Shown piece after piece: positions 43,052 through 51,942 of a DNA stretch of 64,000 nucleotides. The stretch is taken from NCBI GenBank assembly GCA_963666505.2, contig CAXXXL010000001.1, positions 124,001 through 188,000 on the forward strand. The letters are read 5' to 3'. How positions within the stretch are numbered: the first letter of the stretch is position 1; each line of letters starts with the position of its first letter. Source of the stretch: JABGQS01 sp963666505 (GTDB lineage: Bacteria > Bacillota > Clostridia > Christensenellales > SZUA-584). The position numbers were made by a program, and so were the translations under genes. The notes under the pieces are model-generated. The model made no database searches. It was not told the DNA's origin and was given only the letters and a program-made list of their open reading frames with translations.

Positions 43052-44250
43052 ACCGTCCTCCTTACCATACGCCTCATGCTAAAGGCAAACAGAACGGCAG
43101 TGTAGCCTGCAAGCAGTGCTGATGACACACCTGCTCCGCCGGACTGAGTGCTGAACATGCCTATCGACGCAAGCCTGAGCGCTGCAGAAAGAGGGGTATA
43201 AGCAGAGATACTGCCAAGAAACTGCGGCATAAACACTGCAGGTATAAACAACCCTCCGAGTGCGGCAAGTGCTGTCAGTGCTATGAAAGAAACGACCTCG
43301 CTTTGCTTGAATGCAAGTCCGCATGCAAGCTGCAATGCACTGGCAAAAAGACAGAGCAGAATCCCGCATACCGCCAGCGAAAGAAAGCTGCCTGCATAAT
43401 ATGAAATGCTCTTTGTTGCAAGCATTATGGCACCGGCCAGTACAACAAATTGAATAAGCAGGAAAAAAGAGCCTGCCAGCCATTTTGACAACAGCACTTT
43501 AAAAGGATGGCTGCCGGATAAAAGCTGTCTATGCAATATGCCTTTTTTTGCGTCTGTGCTAACAAGCTTTGCTATGGGCAGCCCTCCCATTGCCGTAAAA
43601 AGCACCAGCAGTGCGGAAGCGTAATACTCAAGCGGCAGCATCGCGCCGAACGGAGAGATATCATCGCTTTGTCTTGTATATATGGCTTTTCGATTCATGA
43701 CCTCATAAAAATATTTTCTTGCGATATCGCTGTAAAGCTCATTTGCTGCCCCTTCGTTTACAGGCTCGATATTCTGGAATAGCACGATAGAAGCGTTCTG
43801 TGTGAAATTTACAAGGTCGGACGCTGCTTCCATAGCCCCCGACAATATTGCATCCTCCAGAGGAAGTTCAGGGTTACCGGCATATTCGATTACCACCGGC
43901 TCGTCTTTAGCTATCGTTTCCTGCAGTCCTGCGGGCAGATGAATATATGCGGCTGCGCCCTTTTCTATCTGCTCGAAACCTTCATCATCGGTATATACAA
44001 ATACAGCGTCAACAAGCTTGTCAAAATCTTTGTTTTTTAGTATGGTTTCCAGCAGTTCACTTGTCAGGGGGTGGTCGTCTTCGTTGTATATAGCTATGTA
44101 ATATTCATCAACGATGGTGTTGTCGAAAAAGTAAGGCGCCAGCAGAAGTGAAACGAGGATGACAAGCACAATCGGCACAACAAGTGTAAACACGACAGAA
44201 GCCCTGTTTTGGAAAAGCCTTTTAATATCAATTAATAATAGCTTTTTCAT
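43048..44250 (-). CDS. ABC-2 type permease D (pair 2)
   Basis: About 400 residues, starting MKKLLLIDIKRLFQ, with an N-terminal helix, an exported domain with AIYNEDDHPLTSELLETI, and C-terminal helices ending RRMVRRTV. It is a paralogue of permease B. Two start codons are possible (44250 and 44265); neither has a good ribosome site, the GGAG before 44250 being too close. A terminator lies between this gene and the upstream repeat protein gene. Confidence 0.82.
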   Translation of the reverse strand: MKKLLLIDIKRLFQNRASVVFTLVVPIVLVILVSLLLAPYFFDNTIVDEYYIAIYNEDDHPLTSELLETILKNKDFDKLVDAVFVYTDDEGFEQIEKGAAAYIHLPAGLQETIAKDEPVVIEYAGNPELPLEDAILSGAMEAASDLVNFTQNASIVLFQNIEPVNEGAANELYSDIARKYFYEVMNRKAIYTRQSDDISPFGAMLPLEYYASALLVLFTAMGGLPIAKLVSTDAKKGILHRQLLSGSHPFKVLLSKWLAGSFFLLIQFVVLAGAIMLATKSISYYAGSFLSLAVCGILLCLFASALQLACGLAFKQSEVVSFIALTALAALGGLFIPAVFMPQFLGSISAYTPLSAALRLASIGMFSTQSGGAGVSSALLAGYTAVLFAFSMRRMVRRTV

Positions 44251-44283
44251 ACTCCAAGCCCGCATTTCCCATGTGTTAAAAAA

Positions 44284-44315
44284 AGGGCAATAGGAAGGTC
44301 CTATCGCCCTTTTGA
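44284..44315 (-). terminator. Terminator within the ABC locus
   Basis: AAAAAGGGCAATAGGA pairs with TCCTATCGCCCTTTT (one A bulge mismatch) around a four-base loop, directly after the repeat protein gene and before permease D. It may lower permease expression relative to the ATPase. Confidence 0.8.
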
Positions 44316-44325
44316 TAGTTTTGTT

Positions 44326-45999
44326 CTAAAACTCGCTGAAATCATCAAATGCGCCGAAGTTGCCAAGACCGCCGAAGTTGCCGAGGTTTTCGAAAAGGCT
44401 GTCGATATCCTGCCAGTCCATATCATATATCTCATCCCAGTCGCTGTCGTCTTCGAGCATGCCAAGGTCATCTCCGAAAGTGATGTCGGCATTCATCTCG
44501 GCATCTATGCCGATGTCGCCTTCAAAGCCTGCTTGAGCAAGGCTGTCTCCGCCGTCAATCTCAATGCTGAAGTCGCCGCTATATGTATAATCCGAGCTGT
44601 TGTCCTGGTCAAGCGTGGTCTCGCCGGATATAGTCATAGAGATTTGCTGGGCTTCAGAATAAGCATCCTCGGGTATGTTGACCTCAACTTGCGCTTCCAT
44701 AGTCATATACTCGTCGTCATAGACCATTTCTTCAATAAGGTTGATTGCTTCGTCACCGTTATAATCGAAGATAACGCTGATGTATGCGGCGTTCGAAGTA
44801 TATTGCGTAACCACCGTGAATTCGTACTCGTCTTCTCCGTCGTCGATGTAGAAGCCAAAACCTGCGGATTTGCCTTTATATTCATATACTGACCACGAAA
44901 TCTCAGCGTCTTCTATTTCTTCTAGCTCGTCTTCGTCAAGGTCAATCATGTTCTCTACAACGTCATCAATATCGATATCTTCGCCGGATGCTTCTGAAAG
45001 AGTGTCAGCAAGATCTTGAAGCTCGTCAAGAAGCTCGTCATTTTCCTCAAGATTTTCTCCGAATGCAACGATTATGTCATAAATATCGTCGCTGTCAAGC
45101 GTAGTGGTGGTAGCAGTCATCTCCACTTCTTCGTCTTCCAGCGGGCTGTATATATCAACAGTATCTTTTTCTGTAAGCTCGTCCGGAATAGCAGGCGCAA
45201 GCTCCATCATTAACTTTTCCATAAGGTCGCTGAAGTCTTCATCGGCAGCCAGAGAATTGAGAGCATTCAGCCTGTCGGTAAGCGGCATCTCGTCAGAGAG
45301 GTCAACGTCGGTGTTCGGGTCTAGAGGAATCGAATACGCTTCTCCGAGAACGCTTAACACAACGTCTTCATCAATCAGATATACGTCTGCAGAAGTAACA
45401 CCAAGGTCGAGCTTTAGCCCTAAATCTTTAAGGTCGTACTTCGCTTCGAAATCTATGTTCACTCCGTCCATTTCAGGCATCAACTCACTGAACAGCTGTG
45501 AATCGAGACTTAGATCTCCTTCCATTTCAAAAGCTTCACTCTCGAACCTATCTGATACGTCTCTGTATACCTTGCTTTGAATATCCTTCATCGCATCTTC
45601 TCTTGAATTGAAATAGTCATAAGTCTTCCATGCGCCTTCGTTGCCAGGCCTCTTTCCTCCAAGGTCAATGACTCCGAATACGAAAAGCGCTACGACAGCA
45701 AGTATAACAACTGCTGCAACGATAAGCCAGATCCACCACTTGCTTTTCTTTTTTGGAGGCACCGGCGGCGCTCCCTGATACGGCTGATATGGTTGGTAAG
45801 GCTGTCCCTGATACGGCTGCTGCGGCTGTCCCTGATACGGCTGCTGCGGCTGTCCCTGATACGGCTGCTGCGGCTGTCCCTGATACGGCTGCTGCGGCTG
45901 CCCCTGATATGGCTGCTGCGGCTGTCCCTGGTTCGGCTGCTGCGGCTGTCCCTGGTTCGGCTGCTGCGGCTGATTGTTATTGTTGTTTTGGTCACTCAT
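44326..45999 (-). CDS. Membrane protein with N-terminal QPQQPYQG repeats and acidic exported domain
   Basis: The 557-residue protein begins with MSDQNNNNN and seven near-identical QPQQP(N/Y)QG octapeptides (residues 10-65), further QPY units, a KKKSKWW stop sequence and one membrane helix (about 88-110, WIWLIVAAVVILAVVALFVF). The remaining 440 residues form an acidic, exported domain. The low-complexity part would be cytoplasmic. It sits between the ABC ATPase and the four permeases, so it may be part of the exporter or its cargo receptor; this is inference. No known family recognised beyond the architecture. Confidence 0.8.
   Translation of the reverse strand: MSDQNNNNNQPQQPNQGQPQQPNQGQPQQPYQGQPQQPYQGQPQQPYQGQPQQPYQGQPQQPYQGQPYQPYQPYQGAPPVPPKKKSKWWIWLIVAAVVILAVVALFVFGVIDLGGKRPGNEGAWKTYDYFNSREDAMKDIQSKVYRDVSDRFESEAFEMEGDLSLDSQLFSELMPEMDGVNIDFEAKYDLKDLGLKLDLGVTSADVYLIDEDVVLSVLGEAYSIPLDPNTDVDLSDEMPLTDRLNALNSLAADEDFSDLMEKLMMELAPAIPDELTEKDTVDIYSPLEDEEVEMTATTTTLDSDDIYDIIVAFGENLEENDELLDELQDLADTLSEASGEDIDIDDVVENMIDLDEDELEEIEDAEISWSVYEYKGKSAGFGFYIDDGEDEYEFTVVTQYTSNAAYISVIFDYNGDEAINLIEEMVYDDEYMTMEAQVEVNIPEDAYSEAQQISMTISGETTLDQDNSSDYTYSGDFSIEIDGGDSLAQAGFEGDIGIDAEMNADITFGDDLGMLEDDSDWDEIYDMDWQDIDSLFENLGNFGGLGNFGAFDDFSEF
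45805..45972 (-). repeat. 24-bp tandem repeat coding for QPQQP(N/Y)QG
   Basis: Seven in-frame copies of a 24-base unit (GGCTGCTGCGGCTGTCCCTG in the plus-strand core) differ mainly in TAC-to-AAC changes that swap Tyr for Asn. The units nearest the N-terminus carry Asn, the rest Tyr. Confidence 0.9.
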
Positions 46000-46016
46000 A
46001 ATAGTTACCCCTCCTG

Positions 46017-46709
46017 TTATGAAGTATAATAGCGGATGGCCAAGGGCAGGTTGTCGGCATTTTCGTTACCGGAAAAATCCAGTCCGCCGTAATAAGTGCA
46101 CTCGCCGTCCCTCAGCGCCAACATATTATCAGCCAAAGAGCCAAGTCCGTCTAAATAGTGACTGGTAAAAATAATTGTTATTCCGCTTTGTTTCATCCTC
46201 TTGAAGCTTTCAAGCATCTTTGCTCTGTTCTCCACGTCCACTCCCGCCAGCGGCTCGTCCATTATAAGCAGCTTTGGCCGCAGCACCAGCGATGCGCCGA
46301 CATTAAGTCTTCTGCGCATACCACCGGAGAGCTTCCTGACTTTTTTCTTCTGCACATGTGCAAGGTCGATAAGCTCTAATACTTCGTTATATACGTTCTC
46401 GTCCTTTTTATCCATCCAGTAATAAAGGTTGTCCTTTACGCTAAGCTCCTGCATAAGGGCGATTCCCTGCGGCACATACCCTATATACTTGCGTACATGC
46501 CCCGGAAACTTCAGAGCGTCGATCCCGGCTATGGAAAGGCTGCCGCTGTCCGGCCGTGAAGCCGTTGCAATTATTTTGAGGAGCGTCGTTTTCCCGGCGC
46601 CGTTTTCTCCGACCACAGCAAGACAACTGCCTTCGTCAACGCCAAGGCTGACGCCCTTCAAATACTCAAGTTTACCATAGCTTTTTCTTAAGTTATATGC
46701 GCTAATCAT
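46017..46709 (-). CDS. ABC transporter ATP-binding protein
   Basis: The 230-residue protein has Walker A GENGAGKTT (about 35-43), Q-loop YVPQG, ABC signature LSGGMRRRL, Walker B LLIMDEP and the switch His in FTSHYLDG. It matches the CcmA/DrrA type that drives ABC-2 exporters. It is the only ATPase of the locus and lies 17 bases before the repeat protein gene; the four permeases follow. Substrate unknown. Confidence 0.93.
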   Translation of the reverse strand: MISAYNLRKSYGKLEYLKGVSLGVDEGSCLAVVGENGAGKTTLLKIIATASRPDSGSLSIAGIDALKFPGHVRKYIGYVPQGIALMQELSVKDNLYYWMDKKDENVYNEVLELIDLAHVQKKKVRKLSGGMRRRLNVGASLVLRPKLLIMDEPLAGVDVENRAKMLESFKRMKQSGITIIFTSHYLDGLGSLADNMLALRDGECTYYGGLDFSGNENADNLPLAIRYYTS

Positions 46710-46770
46710 AAAATATATTCCGGCTCCTGCAGATGTGGTTTGTTGATAGATTGTTTCTCCAAGATTATCA

Positions 46771-46799
46771 AATATAGTATATCATATGGGTGTCGTCAA
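46771..46799 (-). promoter_or_regulatory. Promoter of the ABC ATPase operon
   Basis: On the minus strand TTGACG (46799-46794), 17 bases, TATATT (46776-46771), about 62 bases before the ATPase ATG. Confidence 0.6.
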
Positions 46800-46837
46800 A
46801 TCAAAGAAAATACTTGCAGGCTGCATAAAAAACGAGT

Positions 46838-46867
46838 TTGCACAACAGGTCAGCCATAGCGTATAAT
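46838..46867 (+). promoter_or_regulatory. Promoter of the 157-residue membrane protein gene
   Basis: TTGCAC (46838-46843), 18 bases, TATAAT (46862-46867), 33 bases before the ATG at 46901. It lies back to back with the ATPase operon promoter. Confidence 0.6.
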
Positions 46868-46900
46868 GAGATATCAAACGAAAGAACCGGTACGAGGCAT

Positions 46901-47374
46901 ATGAAAGAGAGATACAAACGAAAAACACTTCCGGCGCTTGTCGGCATACTGATAACGATAGGTCTTGTCGGTCTTGTGCTGCTGCTTCACGGCATAGCTA
47001 CAGCGATAAATACGCTCATACAGGCTGCGTTCATGGAATATGTAGAGTACGTGATTATCATTTTCCTCGGGATAGTGATAGTGCGCAAGTGGCTGACGGA
47101 ATACGAATATGAAGCGGATGAGGAAAACTTTGTTGTATCCAGAGTGATAGGAAACCGTCCGCGCCGTATATTCGAGTGCCCTTTTAGGCAGATGATTTTT
47201 ATAGGTAGAGAAAAACCGCAGGACACAAAGGGAAGGATGATAAAGCTCACATTCGCAGCGGGCAGGAAAAACCTGGTCTATATCACATATATAAAAGACG
47301 ACGAGAAACGATGTGCCGTTTTTTCGCCGTCAGAGAATTTCATGGAATACTTAGGATCACGTTTGCCAGAATAG
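46901..47374 (+). CDS. Two-helix membrane protein of unknown function
   Basis: The 157-residue protein has two N-terminal membrane helices (about 12-35 and 44-62) and a C-terminal cytoplasmic domain of about 95 residues with a PH-like pattern (EYEYEADEENFVVSRVIG, then RIFECPFRQMIFIG). The ATG at 46901 is used since a frame from 46838 would begin in the -35 box. The gene is convergent with the next one, 3 bases apart, and no terminator fits between them. Confidence 0.7.
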   Translation: MKERYKRKTLPALVGILITIGLVGLVLLLHGIATAINTLIQAAFMEYVEYVIIIFLGIVIVRKWLTEYEYEADEENFVVSRVIGNRPRRIFECPFRQMIFIGREKPQDTKGRMIKLTFAAGRKNLVYITYIKDDEKRCAVFSPSENFMEYLGSRLPE

Positions 47375-47377
47375 AGT

Positions 47378-48166
47378 CTATAGTATCACTGCGATTATGA
47401 CCGTAGCTGCCAGCACGCTGGCTGCCACGATTGCAAACCTTTTTAAATACTTAAAATCGCTCATCTCAAGGAAAATGCTTTTCCTCATGCCGCCCCAAGC
47501 AAGCGTATAGCGTTTCAGAACGCTCCATTTTGTGAATTCAATCCTCATAAGAGCGAGCTCGCTTAGCATATAAAGCGCCGACATTATGAAAATTACCATG
47601 GGAAGCGCGCCTATGCCGAGCACCGGCAGGATAAGCGACTTTGAAGTAAAACCGCTAAGGGCAAGCTGACCTTTTATAAGGAAGAACAGCATCAACGAAT
47701 ACATAGCGAACGGTATAAGAAAAGCTATGCCCGAGAGGAAGAAAGAGAAAACGGCAATAGCAACCCTTGAAAGAAAGTCGGGTGTATAGTTTATCATCTC
47801 TTTTGTCTCTTCAAATGAATAATACCTGTCACGGCTGTCAACGCTGCGCAGCGCTGCAGAGGTCTTCTTGTCCATAAACTTTAAGTCACGGGTCTCAAGC
47901 AGCCTTGAAAAGTGAGTTTCCATAAGGCTGAAGTCTTCTCCGGGCTCAAACTTTTTTATGTGAACTTTGTTATAAGTAAGCTTATAGACTCTGCCTATCT
48001 CAAACTTATTGAATGTAAAGGGAGTCCTAACCAGCAGACGGAAAACCCTCGGGGTTTCGTCCGACAGCGTTTCCAGTGCTGTAAAATACAGTCTGTACCT
48101 GTTCGGCCCGCCAATCCTCTCCTTCGAAAAAAGAAGCATGCCTTCACGTTCTTTATAATTCATCAT
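47378..48166 (-). CDS. Multi-pass membrane protein of unknown function
   Basis: The 262-residue protein has a soluble N-terminal part (about 1-135, including RVYKLTYNKVHIKKF) and three or four membrane helices in the C-terminal half (SRVAIAVFSFFLSGIAFLIP, a second near 185-205, and a last at the C-terminus). AAGGAG precedes the ATG. No family recognised. The IS1182-type element begins 22 bases upstream of its start, so its own promoter has probably been displaced. Confidence 0.7.
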   Translation of the reverse strand: MMNYKEREGMLLFSKERIGGPNRYRLYFTALETLSDETPRVFRLLVRTPFTFNKFEIGRVYKLTYNKVHIKKFEPGEDFSLMETHFSRLLETRDLKFMDKKTSAALRSVDSRDRYYSFEETKEMINYTPDFLSRVAIAVFSFFLSGIAFLIPFAMYSLMLFFLIKGQLALSGFTSKSLILPVLGIGALPMVIFIMSALYMLSELALMRIEFTKWSVLKRYTLAWGGMRKSIFLEMSDFKYLKRFAIVAASVLAATVIIAVIL

Positions 48167-48187
48167 GCACTCCTTGCTTTTAAGTAC

Positions 48188-49698
48188 TATATACGACCTG
48201 TTGACAAAAGCACTAATTCATGCCGCACACACATTAAATACCGAGTAACAATTGCAAATTAGTTTATAGAAAGGATATCTAAATGTTTCAGAAAGGCCAT
48301 TAAACACCGAGTTTGCCATCCTTTTAAGATTTAAGGCAACTGCAGCTAGAAGACTTTCTTCTTTTGCTCTCAGAAGGCCTCTTTTTCTTATGTTATGGAG
48401 ATTATGTTCTCTCTTCAATACTGAAAACGTACCCTCTGCCCAGATGGCTCGCATCCGCATTATCCAATCATAAGTTTGGGATTCTGTACGTTTATGTCCC
48501 CTAGAAAATGCAGGATAGAAACTACTGGCCATAATTCGACGCCTCTTTTCTTTACCTAAGCAAGAATCTCGTTGAGGGCAGGTGTCGCATGCATCATTGG
48601 AAGAGATATAACACCTTAGATAGTTTCCAGTTGACCGTACGCAATAAAGCTTATCATAATGAAGAGCGTGTCCCTGTGGACAGATAAAGCAATCGTCCCC
48701 CGGCTGATATGTAAATCCATGTTTCTCTGGTCCATTTGAATAAGGTATAGCTGGTATATATCCTTCGATGCCTAGAAGCTCTAATCCACGATGTACTGCA
48801 CCCATATCATAACCGCCATCAAGTGCCAGCCGCTTTATCTCAAATTCGCTGTTTACCATTTGATCTTTTAAGTGCTTAAGAACAATACTGCTCTCTTTTG
48901 TGTTTGCGGGATAAACATCCATTCCTGTTATAATCCCATGCTTACAATCAACAGTTGTTTCCGCTAGATACCCTAGTCCAGCCTTTTTCCTCTTACGTAT
49001 GTACCCACATTCAGGATCTGTTTTACTCGTATGCTTCGAAATGACTGTTGAGCTAGGTTGTACTGCTTTATAACCCGGCTGCATAGCCAGCTCTTTGTCC
49101 AGTTCGTCCAAATAACTTTGCATACTTTTCTGAACTGTCTGTTCAATAATCATGCCGCTCTGCGCCGCTACTTCGGATGGTAAAAAAGAGCCATCACATA
49201 CAACGCATTGCCCGTCCACCAGTCCATTATCCACACACAGTTTTACGATTTCAATAAAGATAGCTTTGAAAAAACCGTTATCACGAAACCGTCTTCGCCT
49301 GTTCTGGCTGAAGGTGCTATGATCCGGAACCCGATCTGACAAATTGAGTCCACAAAACCAACGATATGCGATATTTAAATTGACTTCTTGCTCTAGACGC
49401 CTTTCTGACTTTATCCCGTATAAGTACCCAATCAATAGCATCTTTATCAATAAAACAGGATCAATTGATGGGCGCCCCCTTTTTGCATAATAACCAGATG
49501 CGATTTCATATATAAAACTAAAATCAACCAGCTTGTTAATCTTTCTAAGTAAATGATTTTCTGGTATCATGGATTCCATATCAATAAAGACCATCTCTTG
49601 CTGTCCGCTTTGTTTTCCCATCATATGCAGTACCCTCCGTCATGCTTATTATACCATATAAAGGGTTGCCTGGGTATTTTGTCAACAGGTCGTATATA
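48188..49698. mobile_element. IS1182-family insertion sequence, complete
   Basis: A 22-base perfect inverted repeat (TATATACGACCTGTTGACAA plus AA) bounds 48188-48209 and 49677-49698 and encloses one intact transposase gene. The outermost TATA is palindromic and may be target sequence, which would make the element 48192-49694. No other target duplication is visible. It lies between a membrane protein gene and the YaaO-like operon. Confidence 0.9.
48218..49624 (-). CDS. IS1182-family transposase
   Basis: The 468-residue protein has the IS1182 N-terminal domain (RGRPSIDPVLLIKMLLIGYL, RRLEQEVNLNIAYRWFCGL, PDHSTFSQNR), a DDE catalytic core (DGSFLPSEVA with the first Asp, LALDGGYDMGAVHRGL with the second), and the C-terminal WAEGTFSVLKREHNLHNIRKRG with the catalytic Glu. 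The reading frame is intact, so the element may still be active. Confidence 0.95.
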   Translation of the reverse strand: MMGKQSGQQEMVFIDMESMIPENHLLRKINKLVDFSFIYEIASGYYAKRGRPSIDPVLLIKMLLIGYLYGIKSERRLEQEVNLNIAYRWFCGLNLSDRVPDHSTFSQNRRRRFRDNGFFKAIFIEIVKLCVDNGLVDGQCVVCDGSFLPSEVAAQSGMIIEQTVQKSMQSYLDELDKELAMQPGYKAVQPSSTVISKHTSKTDPECGYIRKRKKAGLGYLAETTVDCKHGIITGMDVYPANTKESSIVLKHLKDQMVNSEFEIKRLALDGGYDMGAVHRGLELLGIEGYIPAIPYSNGPEKHGFTYQPGDDCFICPQGHALHYDKLYCVRSTGNYLRCYISSNDACDTCPQRDSCLGKEKRRRIMASSFYPAFSRGHKRTESQTYDWIMRMRAIWAEGTFSVLKREHNLHNIRKRGLLRAKEESLLAAVALNLKRMANSVFNGLSETFRYPFYKLICNCYSVFNVCAA

Positions 49699-49795
49699 TT
49701 ATCTCACACTTTTTTTCAATATTAAAGGGTTGTGCAAAAACATTTTGAGTAATAGAATAGATTAAAGGAAACTATTGCAGTGGGGGAGGAAAAGC

Positions 49796-51184
49796 ATGGA
49801 ACGCAGGACTCCGATAATGGACGCATTATATTCTGTCTGCGAAGATTCACGGGCACGCTTTTGTATGCCGGGACACAAAGGCGATAACGGTTTTTTCGGC
49901 GGTGAACTGTTAAATTACGATGTTACAGAGCTTTGCGGGCTTGATAACCTTATGTCACCGCACGGCGCAATAAAGGAGTCGCAGGACATCCATGCAGAGT
50001 TCATAGGCGCTTCTGCAGTGCATTATACTACCGGCGGCTCAACTGCCGGCGTGCTTGCAATGCTGTCCTTGTTTGCCGGCAAAAAAGTGATTTTCCCCCG
50101 CGGCATACATATAAGCGCTGCCAACGCAATAACACTTTTCGATATCCGGCCGATATACCTTCCGTCAAAGGCGTGCGACTACCCTGCTATAACCGCAGTA
50201 GAAGATGTTAAGAAAGCTCTGCGTGAGAACAGGGATGCAGCAGCGGTGTTTATAACCTATCCTAATTATTTCGGACTGTGCTGCGATATAGCGGCTATTG
50301 CTGGGCTCGCCCACAAGATGGGGCTTGCGCTGTTGGTGGACGGTGCCCACAGCGCCCATTTCGACTATTCGCCGCTCCTTCCGCTTTCGCCGTCGGACGC
50401 AGGCGCAGATGTATGGACGCAGAGCGCTCATAAGAGCCTTCCGGCGATGAACCAGTGCGCATGCGTATGCATAGGCAAATCTTCGCTCGTCTCGTCAGAA
50501 GATGTAAAGCGATCTCTGGCAAAGCTGCAGACATCAAGCCCTTCATACCTGCTCCTTGCATCGCTCGACTACGCTCACGCTTATATGCGTGACAAGGGAG
50601 AGAAAGAGCTTTTCAGGATAATATCCGCCGCCGACAGATTCCGTGATATGATAAGCGCCCTTCCTTTGCTTGGCTGTCCGTGCATAGAGCTTGCTGATAA
50701 TGAAGAGCAGGACCCGCTGAAGCTGATTATAGATGTAAGCGTATCGGGTCACACGGGCATGAGTATAAAGAAAAAGCTGGAGCTTGCCGGTATCCACGTT
50801 GAAGCAGCCGACACAAAGAACATACTGCTGCTATTAAGCGTCGGCGATACCCAAAGTCAGCTTGATGCTCTTTACGAAGAACTCACCAAAATAGAAAAGA
50901 CATATTCGAGGAATATATATTTTTCGCCTTATAGTCTTCCTTTTGCAACTAAGTATTCGCCAAAACATAAACAATACGCTAAAATAGACAAAGTGCGTAT
51001 AGAGCGTGCTGTCGGCAGGATAAGCGCAACCACAGTCTGCGTGTTCCCTCCGGCGGAAGTCGTAGTGCACGCCGGCCAGCAGATATCGTTCGAGATATCA
51101 GGCTATCTGCTTGAAGCGAAACGGCAGGGCTACGAAGTTATAGGCATCAGTGACACAATAGACGTATACGGGGAGACTATATGA
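49796..51184 (+). CDS. Orn/Lys/Arg decarboxylase family protein, YaaO-like
   Basis: The 462-residue protein is a fold-type I PLP enzyme: CMPGHKGDNGFFG at the N-terminus, VHYTTGGSTAGVLAML, LLVDGAHSAHF and the PLP lysine in QSAHKSLPAMNQ. Position upstream of tmk matches Bacillus yaaO. Related proteins decarboxylate arginine or lysine; the substrate is uncertain here, and speA is already present at 13723-15657. The ATG at 49796 is chosen for GGGGAGGA upstream. It overlaps the HAD gene by 4 bases. Confidence 0.9.
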   Translation: MERRTPIMDALYSVCEDSRARFCMPGHKGDNGFFGGELLNYDVTELCGLDNLMSPHGAIKESQDIHAEFIGASAVHYTTGGSTAGVLAMLSLFAGKKVIFPRGIHISAANAITLFDIRPIYLPSKACDYPAITAVEDVKKALRENRDAAAVFITYPNYFGLCCDIAAIAGLAHKMGLALLVDGAHSAHFDYSPLLPLSPSDAGADVWTQSAHKSLPAMNQCACVCIGKSSLVSSEDVKRSLAKLQTSSPSYLLLASLDYAHAYMRDKGEKELFRIISAADRFRDMISALPLLGCPCIELADNEEQDPLKLIIDVSVSGHTGMSIKKKLELAGIHVEAADTKNILLLLSVGDTQSQLDALYEELTKIEKTYSRNIYFSPYSLPFATKYSPKHKQYAKIDKVRIERAVGRISATTVCVFPPAEVVVHAGQQISFEISGYLLEAKRQGYEVIGISDTIDVYGETI

Positions 51185-51873
51185 TAGAAAATTTAAGCGG
51201 CTTAGACACGGGCATAATAAACAGCGTTTTTCTCGACCTCGACGGCACGGTTTCTCAGTCGGGCGAGAGCTGTAAAAACGGTGTGAAGTACATGTTCGAC
51301 AAGGTAGGAAGGCGTCAGCCGAGTGAGGAAGAACTAAACGCTTTTGTCGGTCCGACAGTTAAGGTGCATCTTGTAGAGGAATACGGGTTTTCTGAAGATG
51401 AAGCCGCACAAGCGTATGTATTCTACAGAGAGTATTATGACGGTATAGGTATTTTCGAGAGTTCAATGTATGAGAGGATAGATAAAGCTATCATAAGCAT
51501 GAAAGAAGCTGGCAGAAAGGTATACCTGGCTACTCTGAAGCCGGAAGAACAGGCGTTTCAGATAGTGCGGATGTACAAAATAGAAAAGCTCTTTGACGGT
51601 ATATACGGCGCCCGGCACGATCTTGATATACTTCACAAACCGCAGGTGCTGCAGCGTGCTGTAGAACTGATAGGCAGCCATCCTGGAGAGTCGGTGATGG
51701 TCGGCGACCGCAAGTATGACATAATAGCGGCAAAACAAATGGGGTTTCACTCCGTCGGCGTGCTGTATGGATATGGAGCAAAGCAAGAGCTAACAGAGCA
51801 GGGCTGTGATATAATAGTGGATAACGTAGATGATCTGAAGATTTTGCTTGGAAGCAGCGAAACCGGCGGATAA
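51181..51873 (+). CDS. HAD-superfamily phosphatase, phosphoglycolate phosphatase-like
   Basis: The 230-residue protein has HAD motif I FLDLDGTVSQSG (about 18), motif II LATLKPE, motif III with HKPQVLQRA and motif IV VMVGDRKYDIIAAK. The helical cap domain between residues 25 and 95 is of type C1. It hydrolyses a small phosphate ester, substrate unknown. It starts within the stop of the YaaO-like gene (ATGA overlap), so the two are translationally coupled. Confidence 0.92.
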   Translation: MIENLSGLDTGIINSVFLDLDGTVSQSGESCKNGVKYMFDKVGRRQPSEEELNAFVGPTVKVHLVEEYGFSEDEAAQAYVFYREYYDGIGIFESSMYERIDKAIISMKEAGRKVYLATLKPEEQAFQIVRMYKIEKLFDGIYGARHDLDILHKPQVLQRAVELIGSHPGESVMVGDRKYDIIAAKQMGFHSVGVLYGYGAKQELTEQGCDIIVDNVDDLKILLGSSETGG

Positions 51874-51942
51874 GCATTATATTCAAAACCGTACATTGAT
51901 ACTTTTAAAGCACTGCAAACAAAAGAAAGGGTTATTATTCAG

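Noticed and set aside
45805..45972. CRISPR-like array
   Set aside because: The units are contiguous 24-base coding repeats without spacers.
45690..46029. Several open frames on both strands over the QPQQPYQG region
   Set aside because: They are by-products of the 24-base repeat, which stays open in all frames. The frame with a membrane helix and exported domain is the real gene.
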